64,000 nucleotides of DNA from Hysterangium stoloniferum (Eukaryota > Basidiomycota > Agaricomycetes > Hysterangiales > Hysterangiaceae): the NCBI GenBank assembly GCA_015178975.1, contig WHVD01000020.1, positions 1-64,000 of the forward strand, written 5' to 3'. This document shows positions 23,356 to 34,530 of this stretch, piece after piece. A program made the position numbers and the translations under genes. Numbering within the stretch: position 1 is the stretch's first letter; each line of letters begins with the position of its first letter. The notes under the pieces are model-generated. The model ran no database searches, was not told the origin of the DNA, and saw only the letters and a list, made by a program, of their open reading frames with translations.

Positions 23356-23712
23356 GTGTTAGGATGCTCACCTCTTTGGGCCCACAACTCATTCTCACTC
23401 TGGCAACCTTCTGGCATCCTGATACATGGTTTACTTGTTGGGTGTATAGAATCTACCCAGATTTTCCAGTGAACATTCCAAGGGCTTTCTGGAAACAGTC
23501 TGAGGAATAGTCCACAGGGTTCCAGTGAAGTTCTCTGGGGGGGGGGGGGTATTGGAATATTACCAGGAGAGGGGAACGACTTGGACTGTGACCTGACATG
23601 ATTGGCAGGTTGTAACTTCAACTACCCCTTCAGAAGCAACTGCTATGCTTGATGGCATGCTGGAGAAGCATTACAACTTCATTGACTTGTGAAGTAAAGA
23701 GCATCCTAACAC
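23356..23712. repeat. 357 bp segment with 14 bp inverted ends
   Basis: GTGTTAGGATGCTC at 23356-23369 is perfectly inverted at 23699-23712. Inside the outermost base the ends read TGTTAGGATG...CATCCTAACA, so it could be a small solo LTR or a MITE. Flanks give no clear target duplication. A run of 13 G sits at 23537-23549. Confidence 0.45.
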
Positions 23713-24271
23713 TTTAGACCCCTGTTCTGTCCTGCAAGCCTTTCACATATGATGGCTATGCTCTTTTCATCAGCAAGCCAATGTTTCAACCTCATGACTT
23801 ATTTTGGGCCTAGCCACCTCAGCAGCAAACCTGATGCTATGACTAGATGATGGGACATTTATTAGAATGAAGAAGGGAGGTGGATGTGAAACACAAGAAG
23901 TGTGAGAGCTCAGACACAGACACAGACATGAACGAGTGAATGCAATTTCACCAGTGTGCACTATGGACCCACAATGGTACACAACTTGTAGCTACTGTGC
24001 TGAGTCACTAAATCTAACACTCCCACCTGATGAGACACATATCTAAGTAATAACTCCCACCAGACAAAATACTCAAATCCTAAGAATAAATCTGGGGGGA
24101 CAAGAAGAAGGAGATGAGGGTGGTGAAGACCTGTATGAATATTTATTAACAATGGTGGAAGATAAAAAACTTGTTCTGTTTGATGAGCAGTGTTGGTAGA
24201 GGAGGAGGAAAAATATGGTGGCTTTGGAGGACCACTTATGACCCATTCCCTGACTTCTCAGGGCATGTTAT
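23713..24271. other. TE debris
   Basis: No gene. A short family B/C pol remnant lies near 23829-23862, matching the PNAMTR-stop-WDIY region of C1 near 26640-26670. The rest is unrecognised. Confidence 0.45.
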
Positions 24272-24481
24272 AGACACAATGCAGCAATATGACCTGGGCA
24301 ACCACAATGGTGACAGTGACCTTCATTGGTAGGATCATACCAATGAAAACCTTTATCATCTTCTAAAATAGGTGGTGGAGTAGTGCCTGACCTAGAAAAC
24401 TGACCAGGTTGTTTTTGAACATTCCCATGCTTTAGACCAGCTGTGTATGCAACATCAATCAGCTCAGATTTGATGGCAATG
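24269..24481 (-). pseudogene. Copia Gag zinc-knuckle fragment
   Basis: The minus strand encodes IAIKSELIDVAYTAGLKHGN, a Gln/Gly/Pro linker and CHHCGCPGHIAALC, a CX2CX4HX4C nucleocapsid knuckle, then a TAA at 24269-24271. The upstream half is cut by the C1 LTR starting at 24482, so C1 landed in this Copia copy. Confidence 0.72.
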
Positions 24482-25219
24482 TGTTATGACCGTGTCACAA
24501 CCCGACGGTCCCCGAGCTTATTGCCACCTATCAATGATTCAAGTCATCATTTGTGTCATCACATCAGAAACCGTCGGTCTTCCGATGCTGACATATGCTT
24601 TCATGGTGATCAAACTCCATTTACACCCACATCAAAATATACTCGTACTATCTGGTTAGACTCTGATACATCCCTTTTATTATGATGATCTGTTTCTACT
24701 CTGTGTTTCACATGTCTATATATACTTGTAACCCTTGGACTATTTCCTTTTCTCATAATTCCACTCTCGGTTATTTCACAGCCTCCCAACTAATCGTAGC
24801 CTTCCCATTCCTAGTCAAGCTTATTTGTCAATACTGCTTTCCACTCTTCTCCTAGTTAGTATTTTCCTAGATGCTGAATATTTCTATATGAACCTGCTGT
24901 AGTTGTAGTTACTAGGCAATCAGAATATCGACTCAGAGAACCCTCTCACACCTCTAGAAGTCTCATACTAAGTACCCTGCTATTCACCTTGGTGTGCACT
25001 CACCCACTCTCAGTTCCCGACCCCTTGGCCCGACACTCGACTTATCCTTTGGTTCCGATCAGTAACTCGCTGAGAGGTACTCATTAGGACTAGTCTTCTG
25101 TCCGAAATTTCAGGACACCCGACGGATAATTGTGAGGGCACAGCACATAAGCTGAAGCCAAGTCCTTCTGATTGGTCCCCATCAGCCTACCAACATTAGT
25201 CAGTTTTCAGTTCTTAACA
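24482..25219 (+). repeat. 5' LTR of C1
   Basis: The 738 bp LTR runs from TGTTATGACCG to GTTCTTAACA. It is highly similar to the 3' LTR (29315-30057); many of the differences are C/T or G/A transitions, especially at CpG. It contains ATCAAAATATAC at 24631-24642 and the shared AAGCTGAAGCCAAGTCCT block near 25149-25166. Confidence 0.9.
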
Positions 25220-25231
25220 GTATATTTTGAT
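25220..25231 (+). promoter_or_regulatory. Self-priming primer-binding site of C1
   Basis: GTATATTTTGAT immediately follows the LTR and is the exact complement of ATCAAAATATAC inside the LTR at 24631-24642 (12 bp). The LTR block is conserved in the other family C LTRs. No tRNA complement is evident. Confidence 0.65.
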
Positions 25232-25256
25232 TTCACACTCACATTTTCCGTTAATC

Positions 25257-25985
25257 ATGCCTCTGAGAAAAAGAGATGCCAAGCCAAGTGGCAAAGCAGA
25301 ATCTTCCACTCTCAAGTCTCCTTTCCTGTATACAGCCCGAGCTACCTTGAGAACCCTGCAACCGGAAACCTCTGAAGAATCCCACTTTGTGGAAATTACT
25401 GGTGATGCTGAAGAAATTACTGAAGCAACCGAACCTGAAGCACCTGAAGAGGATAACAATCAATCAGCTCTGGAACCCGAACCCGAGGATGGCGACCAAC
25501 CTGTACCTCAGGCTAGTGGTTCTAAGGAATTGTTCTCAGGTACCCTAGGATCCCTTAACGAATTCCTTAAAAGGAATACCAAGGAAAAAGAACCTGGGCA
25601 AACCCGAGTCAACAAACCCGAACCGTTTACCAGCTCAAACCTGAAGAAATTGCCAACATTCCTTATGCAATGTCAATTCAACTTTCGGGACCACCCGGCT
25701 GCTTTTGCAACGGATGACCAAAAGGTAAACTTCGCACTCTCGTACCTTAAGGATTTCACAGCAGCCTGGTTTGAACCCGCATTCTCCGGCCTCACCTCCA
25801 AAGATCCCAACTGGCTCCATGATTGGGATGCCTTTGTTGAGGAACTGGAAACAAACTTCAGTCCCTATGACCAAACTGGTGATGCCGAAACCATGCTTTC
25901 TAATCTCAAAATGAAAGACACCCAGTGCATCACCAACTACATCATCCAGTTCAACAACCTCGCCACACATTGTGACTGGGGCATT
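25257..25985 (+). pseudogene. C1 Gag, truncated
   Basis: The start MPLRKRDAKPSGKAESS parallels the MPPRRK start of family B. An acidic region (EEITEATEPEAPEEDNN) follows, then the Gag core: FLMQCQFNFRDHPAAF, WFEPAFSG, WDAFVEELETNFSPYD, MKDTQCITNYIIQFNN. The frame is open to LATHCDWG, after which RT thumb sequence begins, so the knuckle and protease are lost. Leader from LTR to ATG is 37 bp. Confidence 0.87.
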
Positions 25986-28081
25986 TTGAATATTTAGGTT
26001 TCATGATGGGACCCAACGGTCTCCACATGGACGACTCTAAAATTCAAGTCATTCAAGATTGGCTGGAACCCTGGAAGGTTAAGGATATTCAGTCCTTTTT
26101 AGGCTTTGCCAATTTTTATTGTCATTCATTCACAACTACTCAAAGAAAAATTACTGTTCCACTCACTCATCTTACTCATAAAGATGCCCTGTGGAATTTC
26201 TCTGAAGAATACCAAATGGCATTCTGAGAATTGAACAGTGCATTTACATCTGCCCCTATTTTGTCACACTGGAAGCCTGATGTTCAACTCATTGTGGAAA
26301 CTGACACCTTGGATTATATGCTTGCTGCGATATTGTCCATTTTGGACACCAATGGTGAAGTACACCCAGTAGCCTTTTTGTCTTGCACATTTTCAGCACC
26401 CGAACTCAACTACGATGTTCATGATAAAGAACTACTTGTGATATTTGAAGCTTTCAAAACATGGTGACATTATTTGGAGGGATCAGCTCACCTGATAGAT
26501 GTTATTACCGACCACAAAAATTTAGTTTACTTTTCAACCACAAAACTCCTCACCGGTCGGCAAGCCCAATGGTCCAAATTCCTCTCTGCTTTCAATATGG
26601 TAATCCGCTTCCGTCCCGGCCACCTTGGTGGAAAACCCAATGCTATGACTAGATGATGGGACATCTATCCTAAAGAGGGGAGTAGCGACTATGCCACAGT
26701 TAATCCACATAATTTCAAGCCTATGTTTTCACCGGAACAACTGTCCGCATCTATCCGAGCCACTTATCTCATTCATCCAGTCTTGTGAAGTGTTATCCTT
26801 ATGGATACTGAAAGGTTACATCAAGATATACTATCGGCAATTCCATTAGACCCAGTCACCAAAGCACACCTCGATAACCCATCTGACCTCAATCAACCCC
26901 GATGGTCACTAGACTCACAAGGTTTCATTAGACTTGACAACCACATCTTATGGCCTACTCAAACAATTACCGATACCAGAAAAACCCTGGAACTTGATTT
27001 CTATGGATTTCATCAAGCACCTACCAGCATCCAAAGGTTATACAGCAATCCTAGTTGTTGTGGATCAGCTCACAAAGCAAAGTATTTTCATTCCAACACA
27101 TGACACAATAACATCTATACAGTTAGCCAAATTATTTGTCACCCATGTATTTTCCAAGCACGGCATCCTGTCACATGTTACATCCGATCGTGGATCCGAG
27201 TTTGTCTCTCACTTTTTTAGGTCACTCGGAAAAGCACTACACATGAAATTACACTTCACTTTGGGCTATCCTGGAAGGCGATGGCCAAACCGAATGCATG
27301 AATCAAACTTTGGAATAGTACATTTGTGTTTAGTGTAACTATCAACAAGACAATTGGAAATCACTACTACCGCTAGCCGAATTCACATGTAACAACACAC
27401 TGAATGCCACTACTGGCATTTCACCTTTCTTCGCAAACAAAGGCTACAACCCCAATATTGCAATCCACCCGGAACACGATCTCGCATCCACCCACACTCA
27501 AGAGTTCATTACAAACCTTGACAAGCTACATCAAGAACTTTGTAAAACTATTGCAATGGCCCAAGAACGATATCAATGGTCTGTGGATAAAAACTGACTT
27601 CTGCCTCCTAATTTCAAGATTGGAGACCGAGTATTCATTAAAGCCGAGTTTTTCTGAACTACTAGACCCTCTAAGAAGCTCTCTGAAAAATATTTAGGTC
27701 CTTTTGAAGTTATAGCACAAACTGGCATGCTTTCATGGATGCTTCAGCTTCCCGATAACATGTGTGCAGTGCACCTGGTATTTCACATATCTATGTTAGA
27801 ATTAAGTGTTGCTAACAATATACCAGATTACATACAACCACCACCTCCACCCATGATCATTGACGGAGAACCTGAATTTGAGATATCAGAGATCCTAGAC
27901 TCAAAAATTGACAATCGCCGATGCTCATGCAAATTACTTTATTTGGTTAAATGGGCTGGCTATAAAGGTACAGACGAAGAAACTTCATGGATCCTAGCTA
28001 CAGAGCTCGGTAATGCCTGAAATCATTTTAGGGTTTCATCAAGCTTATCCGAATAAACCCAGTCCCCTAAATTCTCTATAA
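25986..28081 (+). pseudogene. C1 pol remnant: RT end, RNase H, integrase, chromodomain
   Basis: It starts at [11 protein letters not shown], then FLGFANFY. RNase H motifs follow ([39 protein letters not shown]), then an integrase core whose zinc domain is deleted (join after FIRLDNHI near 26945). The core keeps SMDFIKHLP, TSDRGSEF and, after a one-base shift near 27270, the Glu. The chromodomain (LYLVKWAGYKGTDEETSW) is near 27940-28010. Stops (for example TGA at 26466-26468 and 26654-26656) and frameshifts are frequent. Confidence 0.88.
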
Positions 28082-28165
28082 GTTGTCCCATGTGGAACTC
28101 GACCTTTTCCTGACTATGCCTTGTGAATTCACGCTATGTGGTTTGTTTTTTAAAAAAAAACATTA

Positions 28166-29141
28166 CTATCTAAAGGTTTCCTCTACAACCTCCCCTTCTT
28201 CTCTGGCCTCCGAACCTTCCCCCTCACCGACGGCCACCAACACCTCTTCACTGACTTTATCCGATACCCCAACTCCAGGCCCAACTCCATCGCAACTCGA
28301 TACTTCTAAATATTGTTCAAGTTGCTCCCCGAGAGACTCAATCGCACTGGTTTGTTTGTCCAACCTGATGCCCAGTAATCGCAGTTGCTCGCTCATGAGC
28401 CCCTGTTGTCATAATGTCTCGAATCGGAACCGAGTCATCTCCGAGAAGTAGGTGCACATGAGGCAGTTTTGTTCCTCTAATGCATCGGCCTGCCGTTCTT
28501 GGTAGGACCCGTTGCCATTGGCATCTGGGAATACGTACCCAAGTTTTTGGTTGGCGCACACTTGACAGGTGTGGCCCTGATGACTTGCCCGTGGATGGCA
28601 AGTCCGACCCCGTTTAGTGCACCAGTTGCACTTGGGGTCATTTTCAGGCCCCGCCTTGGGGGCCTGTTTTTGTTTCTATAATCAAAAATTAGAAAATGAA
28701 AAAAATTAGGAACCTGAACCCACCTTGGGGCTTGACGGCCCTGGTACATCCTCCTCATCCTCTTCCTCTTTGTCATCGGACTCTGAAGGCGTCGCAGCCT
28801 TGCACTAAAAAAAAGAGTCAGCAAAGTTCACGAAAGAAATGGGAACCCACTTACCTTTCCCTCTCACTTCTTCTTCGCCACCTCCTCTCGCGCCCGATCG
28901 GCCTCCTGCTGCTTCTTCTTTGCAAGCACTGCATCCCAGTGCTTGCATGCAGCCTCTTCCACTGCCAGTTTCTTTTCCTCGGCCTCTATGGCTGCCAACT
29001 CCTCCTTCTCCTTCTGCTCCTCCTCCTCGCGTGCCTTCCTTTTCTCCTTGAGTAGCCTTCACTAGATGGCCCACTCGGAACTGACATGGGAGTGACCATC
29101 AACTGAATCGGGTATGGCTTCGACCCCAAACCTATGGTCAT
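28166..29141 (-). pseudogene. Zinc-cluster accessory gene, copy 3 (three exons, inside C1)
   Basis: Exon 1 is 28855-29141: a start MTIGLGSKP, then after a frame change a long Lys/Glu coiled coil. A 50 bp intron (28805-28854) with GTAAGT...TAG follows. Exon 2 (28724-28804) is acidic (ESDDKEEEDEEDVPGPSSPK); intron 2 is 48 bp (28676-28723). Exon 3 (28166-28675) carries CX2CX6CX10CX2C (CNWCTKRGRTC, then CQVC), a second Cys pair (CLMC) and a C-terminal helix. It runs convergent to C1 pol. One TGA in exon 1 and one in exon 3 break it, both plausible CGA changes. A regulator is plausible; the function is not known. Confidence 0.72.
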
Positions 29142-29314
29142 GGTGGTCAAGGGAAGAGAAGTGAAAAATCAAGCGTCAGTACCCCTTGAATTTTTATATG
29201 TAAATTTTTACTGAGTCACATGATGTTTTGACACACCAACCATACCCGACAAGCTTTTATGTACGGAATCTAGATTTTCAGCCTCCTTGGGATTTCCGCC
29301 AAATGCAGGGATAC

Positions 29315-30057
29315 TGTTATGACTGTGTCACAACCTGATGGTCCCCAAGCTTATCGCCACCTATTGACAATTCAAGTCATTGTTTGTGTCATCACATTGG
29401 AAACCATTGGTCTCCCGATGCTGATGTATGCTTTCGCAGTGATCAAACTCCATTTACACCCATGTCAAAATATACTCGTACTATCTGGTTAGACTCTGAT
29501 ACATCCCTTTTATTATGATGAGCTGTTTCTACTCTGTGTTTCACATATGTCTATATATAGTTGTAACCCTTGGACTATTTCCTTTTCTTGTAATTCCGCT
29601 CTTGGTTATTTCATGGCCTCCCAACTAATTGTAACCTTCCCATTCCTAGTCAAGCTTATTTGTCAATACCGCTTTCCACTCTTCTCCTAGTTAGTATTTT
29701 CCTAGATGCTGAATATTTGTATATGAACCCACTGTAGTTGTAGTTACTAGGCAATCAGAATATCGACTCAGAGAACCCTCTCACACCTCTAGAAGTCTCA
29801 TACTAAGTACCCTGCTATTCGCCTTCGCATGCGCTCGCCCACTCTTGGTTCCTGACCCCTTGGCCCGACACTCGACTTATCCTTTGGTTCCTATCAGTAA
29901 CTTGCCGAGAGGTACTCATTAGGACTAGTCTTCACCCATCTGAAATTTAAGGACACCCGACAGATAATTGCGAGGGCACAGCACATAAGCTGAAGCCAAG
30001 TCCTTCCGATCGGTCCCCGTCGGCCTACTGACATTAGTCAGTTTTCAGTTCTTAACA
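29315..30057 (+). repeat. 3' LTR of C1
   Basis: The 743 bp LTR runs TGTTATGACTG to TTCTTAACA, preceded by a short purine-rich tract (GCAGGGATAC). The LTR-internal priming block has one change (GTCAAAATATAC) relative to the 5' LTR. Confidence 0.9.
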
Positions 30058-30240
30058 GTGTGAGAGGTACCTCCCTCTAGGAAATATAATAATTCTATTG
30101 TATTATATTTCACTTATTTTTCTTATTTTTCTACTATTTTTCTAATTAGAATATTCTTCATATATCATCATTTCCTGTATATAATTTTCATTCTAAAAGT
30201 ATTTCACACATAATATTTGACATTTTTTAAATCCTGTCTT
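30058..30240 (+). repeat. Family A-like LTR start fragment
   Basis: TGTGAGAGGTAC...AGGAAATATA and the following T-rich blocks resemble the first 130 bp of the A2 LTR at 52476. It directly abuts the C1 3' LTR. No matching end is found. Confidence 0.5.
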
Positions 30241-30270
30241 CCACAAGTACAGTTGTTTCAGGCTCTCCCA

Positions 30271-30296
30271 GTTACCTTCCTAATTAGGAAGGTAAC
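30271..30296. repeat. 26 bp perfect palindrome
   Basis: GTTACCTTCCTAA is followed at once by its reverse complement. It lies in otherwise unannotated DNA between TE debris and the duplicated block before the permease. Confidence 0.8.
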
Positions 30297-30404
30297 TGCC
30301 ATGATGTACAAGTTTTTGGTATAAACCTAGAACCCATGTCATTTAGAAGTTACATTTTGTTATTGTAGACTTTAATAAATTTATCTGAGAATTAATACTC
30401 TTCA

Positions 30405-31020
30405 AGGAAGGACTAAAACTACGGATGTGCCAATTGAAGTGGCGCACAAGGTATATTTCACCAAGAAAATGTATACTAGATGTAACAGTTCTCACTGCTG
30501 GGCTTATACCCTGTAGGGGACACTCAAAATCCTTCTCAGTAAGGTGAAATTTAAGAAATGGATTTTGTTTGCCACAAAATTTCAAATTGATTTCCTTATA
30601 AGGAAATTAATAGAATCTTGCAGTGCACAAAATCCATTTCTTAAATTTTAACAAAATTTGACATCCCTGCAAAGGATTTTGTGGTGCTCCAAAAGTAGTT
30701 CACCCCAGCAGTGTCTCATGTTTTGATGATCTAATGTCAAATATACCTTTATTTTAGTAATTCTCAATACAAAATTGATGAAGTATCTACTTATTTTGAA
30801 AAAAAAAAAAACCTGTCACAAAACTTGCGCGGCACTTTCCTATAGCCCCTATTTTTAGAAGGGCTGAAAAACTAAGGATTTGCCAATTAAAGTGGTGCAC
30901 AAGGTACATTTCACCAGGAAACTGTACACCACAAAACAGTTCTCATGTGATTTTCTAATGTCAAATATGATTTTATTTTAGTAATTTCCAATGCTTAATT
31001 GATGAAGTATCTACTTATCT
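30405..31020 (+). repeat. Duplicated block upstream of the permease gene
   Basis: Sequence around 30410-30492 plus 30714-30800 matches 30860-31020: GCCAATT(G/A)AAGTGG, GCACAAGGTA, TCTAATGTCAAATAT, ATTGATGAAGTATCTACTTAT. The first copy is split by a small transposon (30493-30713) and the second is not, so the second gives the empty site. Both are followed by a CTTGCGCGGCA motif (about 30825 and 31045). Confidence 0.75.
30493..30713. mobile_element. CACTA-like MITE
   Basis: The 221 bp element begins CACTGCTGGG and ends CCCAGCAGTG, a perfect 10 bp terminal inverted repeat. It is flanked by TCT on both sides (30490-30492, 30714-30716), and the paralogous block has a single TCT near 30940. CACT(A/G) ends with a 3 bp duplication fit the CACTA/EnSpm superfamily. 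An inner pair, AAATTTAAGAAATGGATTTT and its inverse, would fold into a hairpin. It is non-coding. Confidence 0.75.
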
Positions 31021-31150
31021 TATAAAAGGAAACATGTCGCGGCACTTGCGCGGCAGCGCGACACCCATGCTGAGTCAGAGTTGTGGCGATTGTGTGCATG
31101 TGATTAAGGACGCATACTGTCTTGACTATCATCGCCTATTCCAGGTTGAG

Positions 31151-33641
31151 ATGAGCGCAAGTCCTGTCGTGAGTGGTGGCGGAGAAGAGTATGGACAACT
31201 GTTAGGCCGTTCCACGGCCGTCGCTGCGTATGGCTCAATCGTTGGAGGAAGCAGTGTACATCTGAGCGCAACGGATAGAGCTGCATTGAGTGAAGCTGAA
31301 GGTGACCGTAGGTTTTTGGTCTTAACATATTGAAATATTTTAATATTAAGATGATCTTAGGAACCAATGCAGAAGCATTCGATAATGTTCCTTGTTCCAA
31401 ACGGAAGTTAGGTACGCTATATAAATATTTGCGAGACGTATAAGAAATTTAGTAGAACTCATGCGTACTCAGGAACATTTAGTGCAGTATTCTTGATCTT
31501 CAACAGGATAATAGGAAGCGGGTAAGATAACCCATTATGTCGAGTTCCTACTGTACGTTTGAAGGAGATGCTGAATAGTTTTGTAGAATTTACGCGACAC
31601 CGAGCAACATCCTTCGGTCTGCTGGAAGCGTTGGCGTGTCACTGATTACTTGGCTAGTTGGAGCACTGATTGCTGCATGTGGAACAGCCGTCTATATCGA
31701 GTTGGGTACCGTAAGCCGACGGAATTGTCTACACTTAAACTCTAAATTTATTCTTGCTTTCACGAATCATCAGGGATTGCCCAGAAGCGGCGGCGAAAAG
31801 AATTATTTGGAATATATTTACCGACAGCCCAAGTTTCTTAGTACTTGCACATTCGTTGCATATGCTGTCATAATGGTTAGTCTTGTGTTTTCTTTTGTTC
31901 AACGTGTGTTTATCGTGTGATGGGGTCGATATTTGGATTTTACATGTTCACTTACCTGTTCATCGCCTACAGGGATCCGCAACGGCAAACAGTGTCGTCT
32001 TTAGTGAATGCACGTTTGACTCTCTGAAAACACCTCCATAACACTAACCCTCTCATCTAATCTTTCAGACCTCCTCCACGCGCTCTCCATATCTCCTTCC
32101 CACATCAACATCCGCATAACAGCCTTTATATGTCTCTCCTCCATCTGTCTTATTCATGGTACTCACTTAACGTGGGGTCTTCGCCTACAAAATACCCTTG
32201 GACTATCCAAACTGATCGTCGTTTCGGCAATAGCGATATCAGGGGTTATGTGTCTCATGGGCGTGACATGGTTTAGAGTGAGAGAAGAGTATGAACAACC
32301 CAGAAACTTTGATTCGTGGCACCGAATTTGGGAGGGGAGTGGAACAGGGATTAATGCATTTGTCGCAGGGTTGTACAGTGTCATCTGGTGACTCGGTCTC
32401 TGTTCTTCACATCGAAAGTGATTCAATCATAACTTTCTTCTACAATGCAGGTCGTTTATCGGATATTCCAATGCCAACTACGCCTTATCTGAGGTCCGGG
32501 ATCCGGTGAGAACGATAAAGAAAGCGGCACCATCGGCAATGTTGGCAGTGACAGCGGTTTATATTTTCGTGAACGTGGCTTTTTTCGCAGTTGTTTCGAG
32601 GGACGACATTTTGGGTAGTCAACAGATAATCGCGTGCGTTCCATATTTGCATAGTTAAGAGCCATGATGGACTTTTTGCGTTTATTTCTGGTGCAGGGCA
32701 TTGTTTTTTAGAAATCTTTTCGGGCCGATGACCGAGAAGGTTCGTGTGTACCTGAAATGGGATGAGGCAACTTCCCATGGTAAATCTACTCTGACTATAT
32801 ATACTCATGACCAGACACTCAGTTTTCTCGTCGCCCTTTCAACATTGGGGAATTTACTGGCGGGTCAATTTTCTCAGGGCCGAGGTACGTTTATCCTCGG
32901 TTGATTACCTGGGTAGTTCCACCTAAGTTATCTATTCTACTCCCTCAATCTGTCTTCCTTGCCATCTTCATTTCCCAGTCATACAAGAACTCGGCCGTGA
33001 AGGTGTCCTTCCTTTTTCCTCGTTCTTTGCAAGCAACAAGCCCTTCAATGCTCCCTTTGCTGGTCTATTCACGCAATATATCGTGTCCTGTGTTCTGCTA
33101 TGGGGCGTACCAGTGGGCGATGCGTATCTGTTCTTGATTAGTCGTGAGCCACATATCCTTAAATCGGTCTATTTCGTTGGATTTATTGAATAACAGTGTC
33201 ATCTTATTCGCTCACGATAATCAACACCCTCGTGTCCGGTGGACTTCTGTTGTTATATACTCCATCATATCGCTCCTGGAAATGGAATCCTCCATTCAAG
33301 GCATTCAAACCAGTCATCGTACTATTTTTCGTCTCGAATCTTTTCCTTATATTGGCTCCACTTGTTCCCCCGGTTCCAGAGTCAAAAACCTATGACAAAC
33401 TGCCCTATTGGGTACGTCGTATTTACCAACTTCTTATCTTCTTGATCGATTGATTGTCTACTCCCCGATGTTCCAGTCTCACTCCGTCGGTGGATTCGCC
33501 GTGTCGATTTTCGGCATTGCCTATTGGTACGTTTGGAGTGTGTGGCATCCGAGGCGGATGGGGTATCGGCTTGAGAGGGCGTGGACATTACAGGATGATG
33601 GGGTGTCGAGATTTGTGTTTAAAAAGGTTTCCGGTTCATAG
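31151..33641 (+). CDS. Amino-acid permease, APC superfamily (LAT / methionine-permease type), 13 exons
   Basis: Exons: 31151-31301, 31361-31411, 31473-31521, 31587-31710, 31774-31875, 31973-32009, 32069-32387, 32451-32633, 32697-32739, 32815-32884, 32979-33140, 33197-33411, 33477-33641. They join without a stop into 556 residues, a normal length for fungal methionine-type permeases. Family signatures: NRIIGSGIYATPSNIL in the first membrane helix, TAVYIELGTGLPRSGGEKNY, SFIGYSNANYALSEVRDP and LSTLGNLLAGQFSQGR. About twelve hydrophobic helices imply a plasma-membrane amino-acid/proton symporter; the substrate is inferred. The ATG at 31151 starts a hydrophilic tail; an in-frame ATG at 31034 could add 39 residues. 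Exon 6 ends best with a GC donor (see findings). This is the only gene here that looks intact. Confidence 0.85.
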
Positions 33642-34530
33642 TAATAATATACTGTTGGCCAGGGTATGTAAGATATTTGTGTCACTGATGTGGGTAAGAC
33701 AAATCAACGGAATTCCTGTGAGGCAAGTCTCAGAATATTAGATTCTTACTGCTTTCAATTATAGTCTGCCAAGCATATTTTTCTACCATACCGACTGTGA
33801 CTATTCCTAGGCATGAGGGAATTGTTAATTAGCCTAGATGTTGTCTTGCTCCTGCCAGTAATGTAGAGTCTTCCATGACAGCACAACTGTTGGAAATGAT
33901 GGTGAAACATCCCCCTCCTAGGGGAGTTCATCTCCTTTAACTTTTTATATGAAAATGCAAATTTTGGACCATGCCCAGGGGGCTTAATGCATGATTTAAC
34001 TCATGTACATCTAAACTATCACAAAACCTATCATGTCAGAAGGTGATTCACTAACAGACACATTGTTTGACACACAAGTACTCTTTTTACAAGTCTATTA
34101 AACCCTTGTAGATTGTGTATTACAATAAGTCAACTCGTACTATTTTTTAATAGCAACCTCCATTCCCAGGCATTCTCACATACATATGTACATGCTACAT
34201 CCAATATATCAAATGTATCAAATAATTATGCTGGATACACACCAGTGATCCAATTTGTGCTATATTCACTGATGGCACCCAGTACTTGATATTATCAGCC
34301 CTGTAAATTGTCCTTCATGGGTTATGAATAAAATTCTGCTTGCATCCAAGAGTCTCACAATGAAGCACACACTGCCCTTTTGTAGCCCTCCCAGGTGGGC
34401 CACAAAACCAAGTGTGTACACCACAGGCTGTTGGGGATCTGAATGAACTGAGAGCCTGATGCAGTGAAGGAAATCCCATAGGCCTGGGTGAGCATGGGGT
34501 GAAGAAACTGAAAAGAAAATACTGGGTGTA
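33642..34530. other. Intergenic, no gene seen
   Basis: No coding pattern on either strand up to the LINE remnant. A minus-strand frame at 34315-34836 overlaps the LINE and is judged a shadow. Confidence 0.4.

Larger units (their letters stand above)
24482..30057 (+). mobile_element. Gypsy chromodomain retrotransposon C1 (family C) with accessory gene
   Basis: Plus-strand element with both LTRs (24482-25219 and 29315-30057), self-priming site, Gag, deleted pol and chromodomain. An antisense three-exon accessory gene lies between the pol stop (28079-28081) and the purine tract just before 29315. Internal deletions remove the Gag knuckle, protease, most of RT and the integrase zinc domain. The flanks differ (CAATG left, GTGTG right), so the two ends probably come from a recombination event. 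This is the clearest case showing the accessory gene inside element borders. Confidence 0.88.

Noticed and set aside
23537..23549. G13 run as a functional G-quadruplex
   Set aside because: A single homopolymer in TE debris is more likely slippage; no clustered G-tracts.
23356..23712. Inverted-end segment as a confirmed MITE or solo LTR
   Set aside because: No target duplication could be found, so the class is left open.
33382..33588. Minus-strand frame over the last permease exons
   Set aside because: It spans an intron of the permease and has no independent support.
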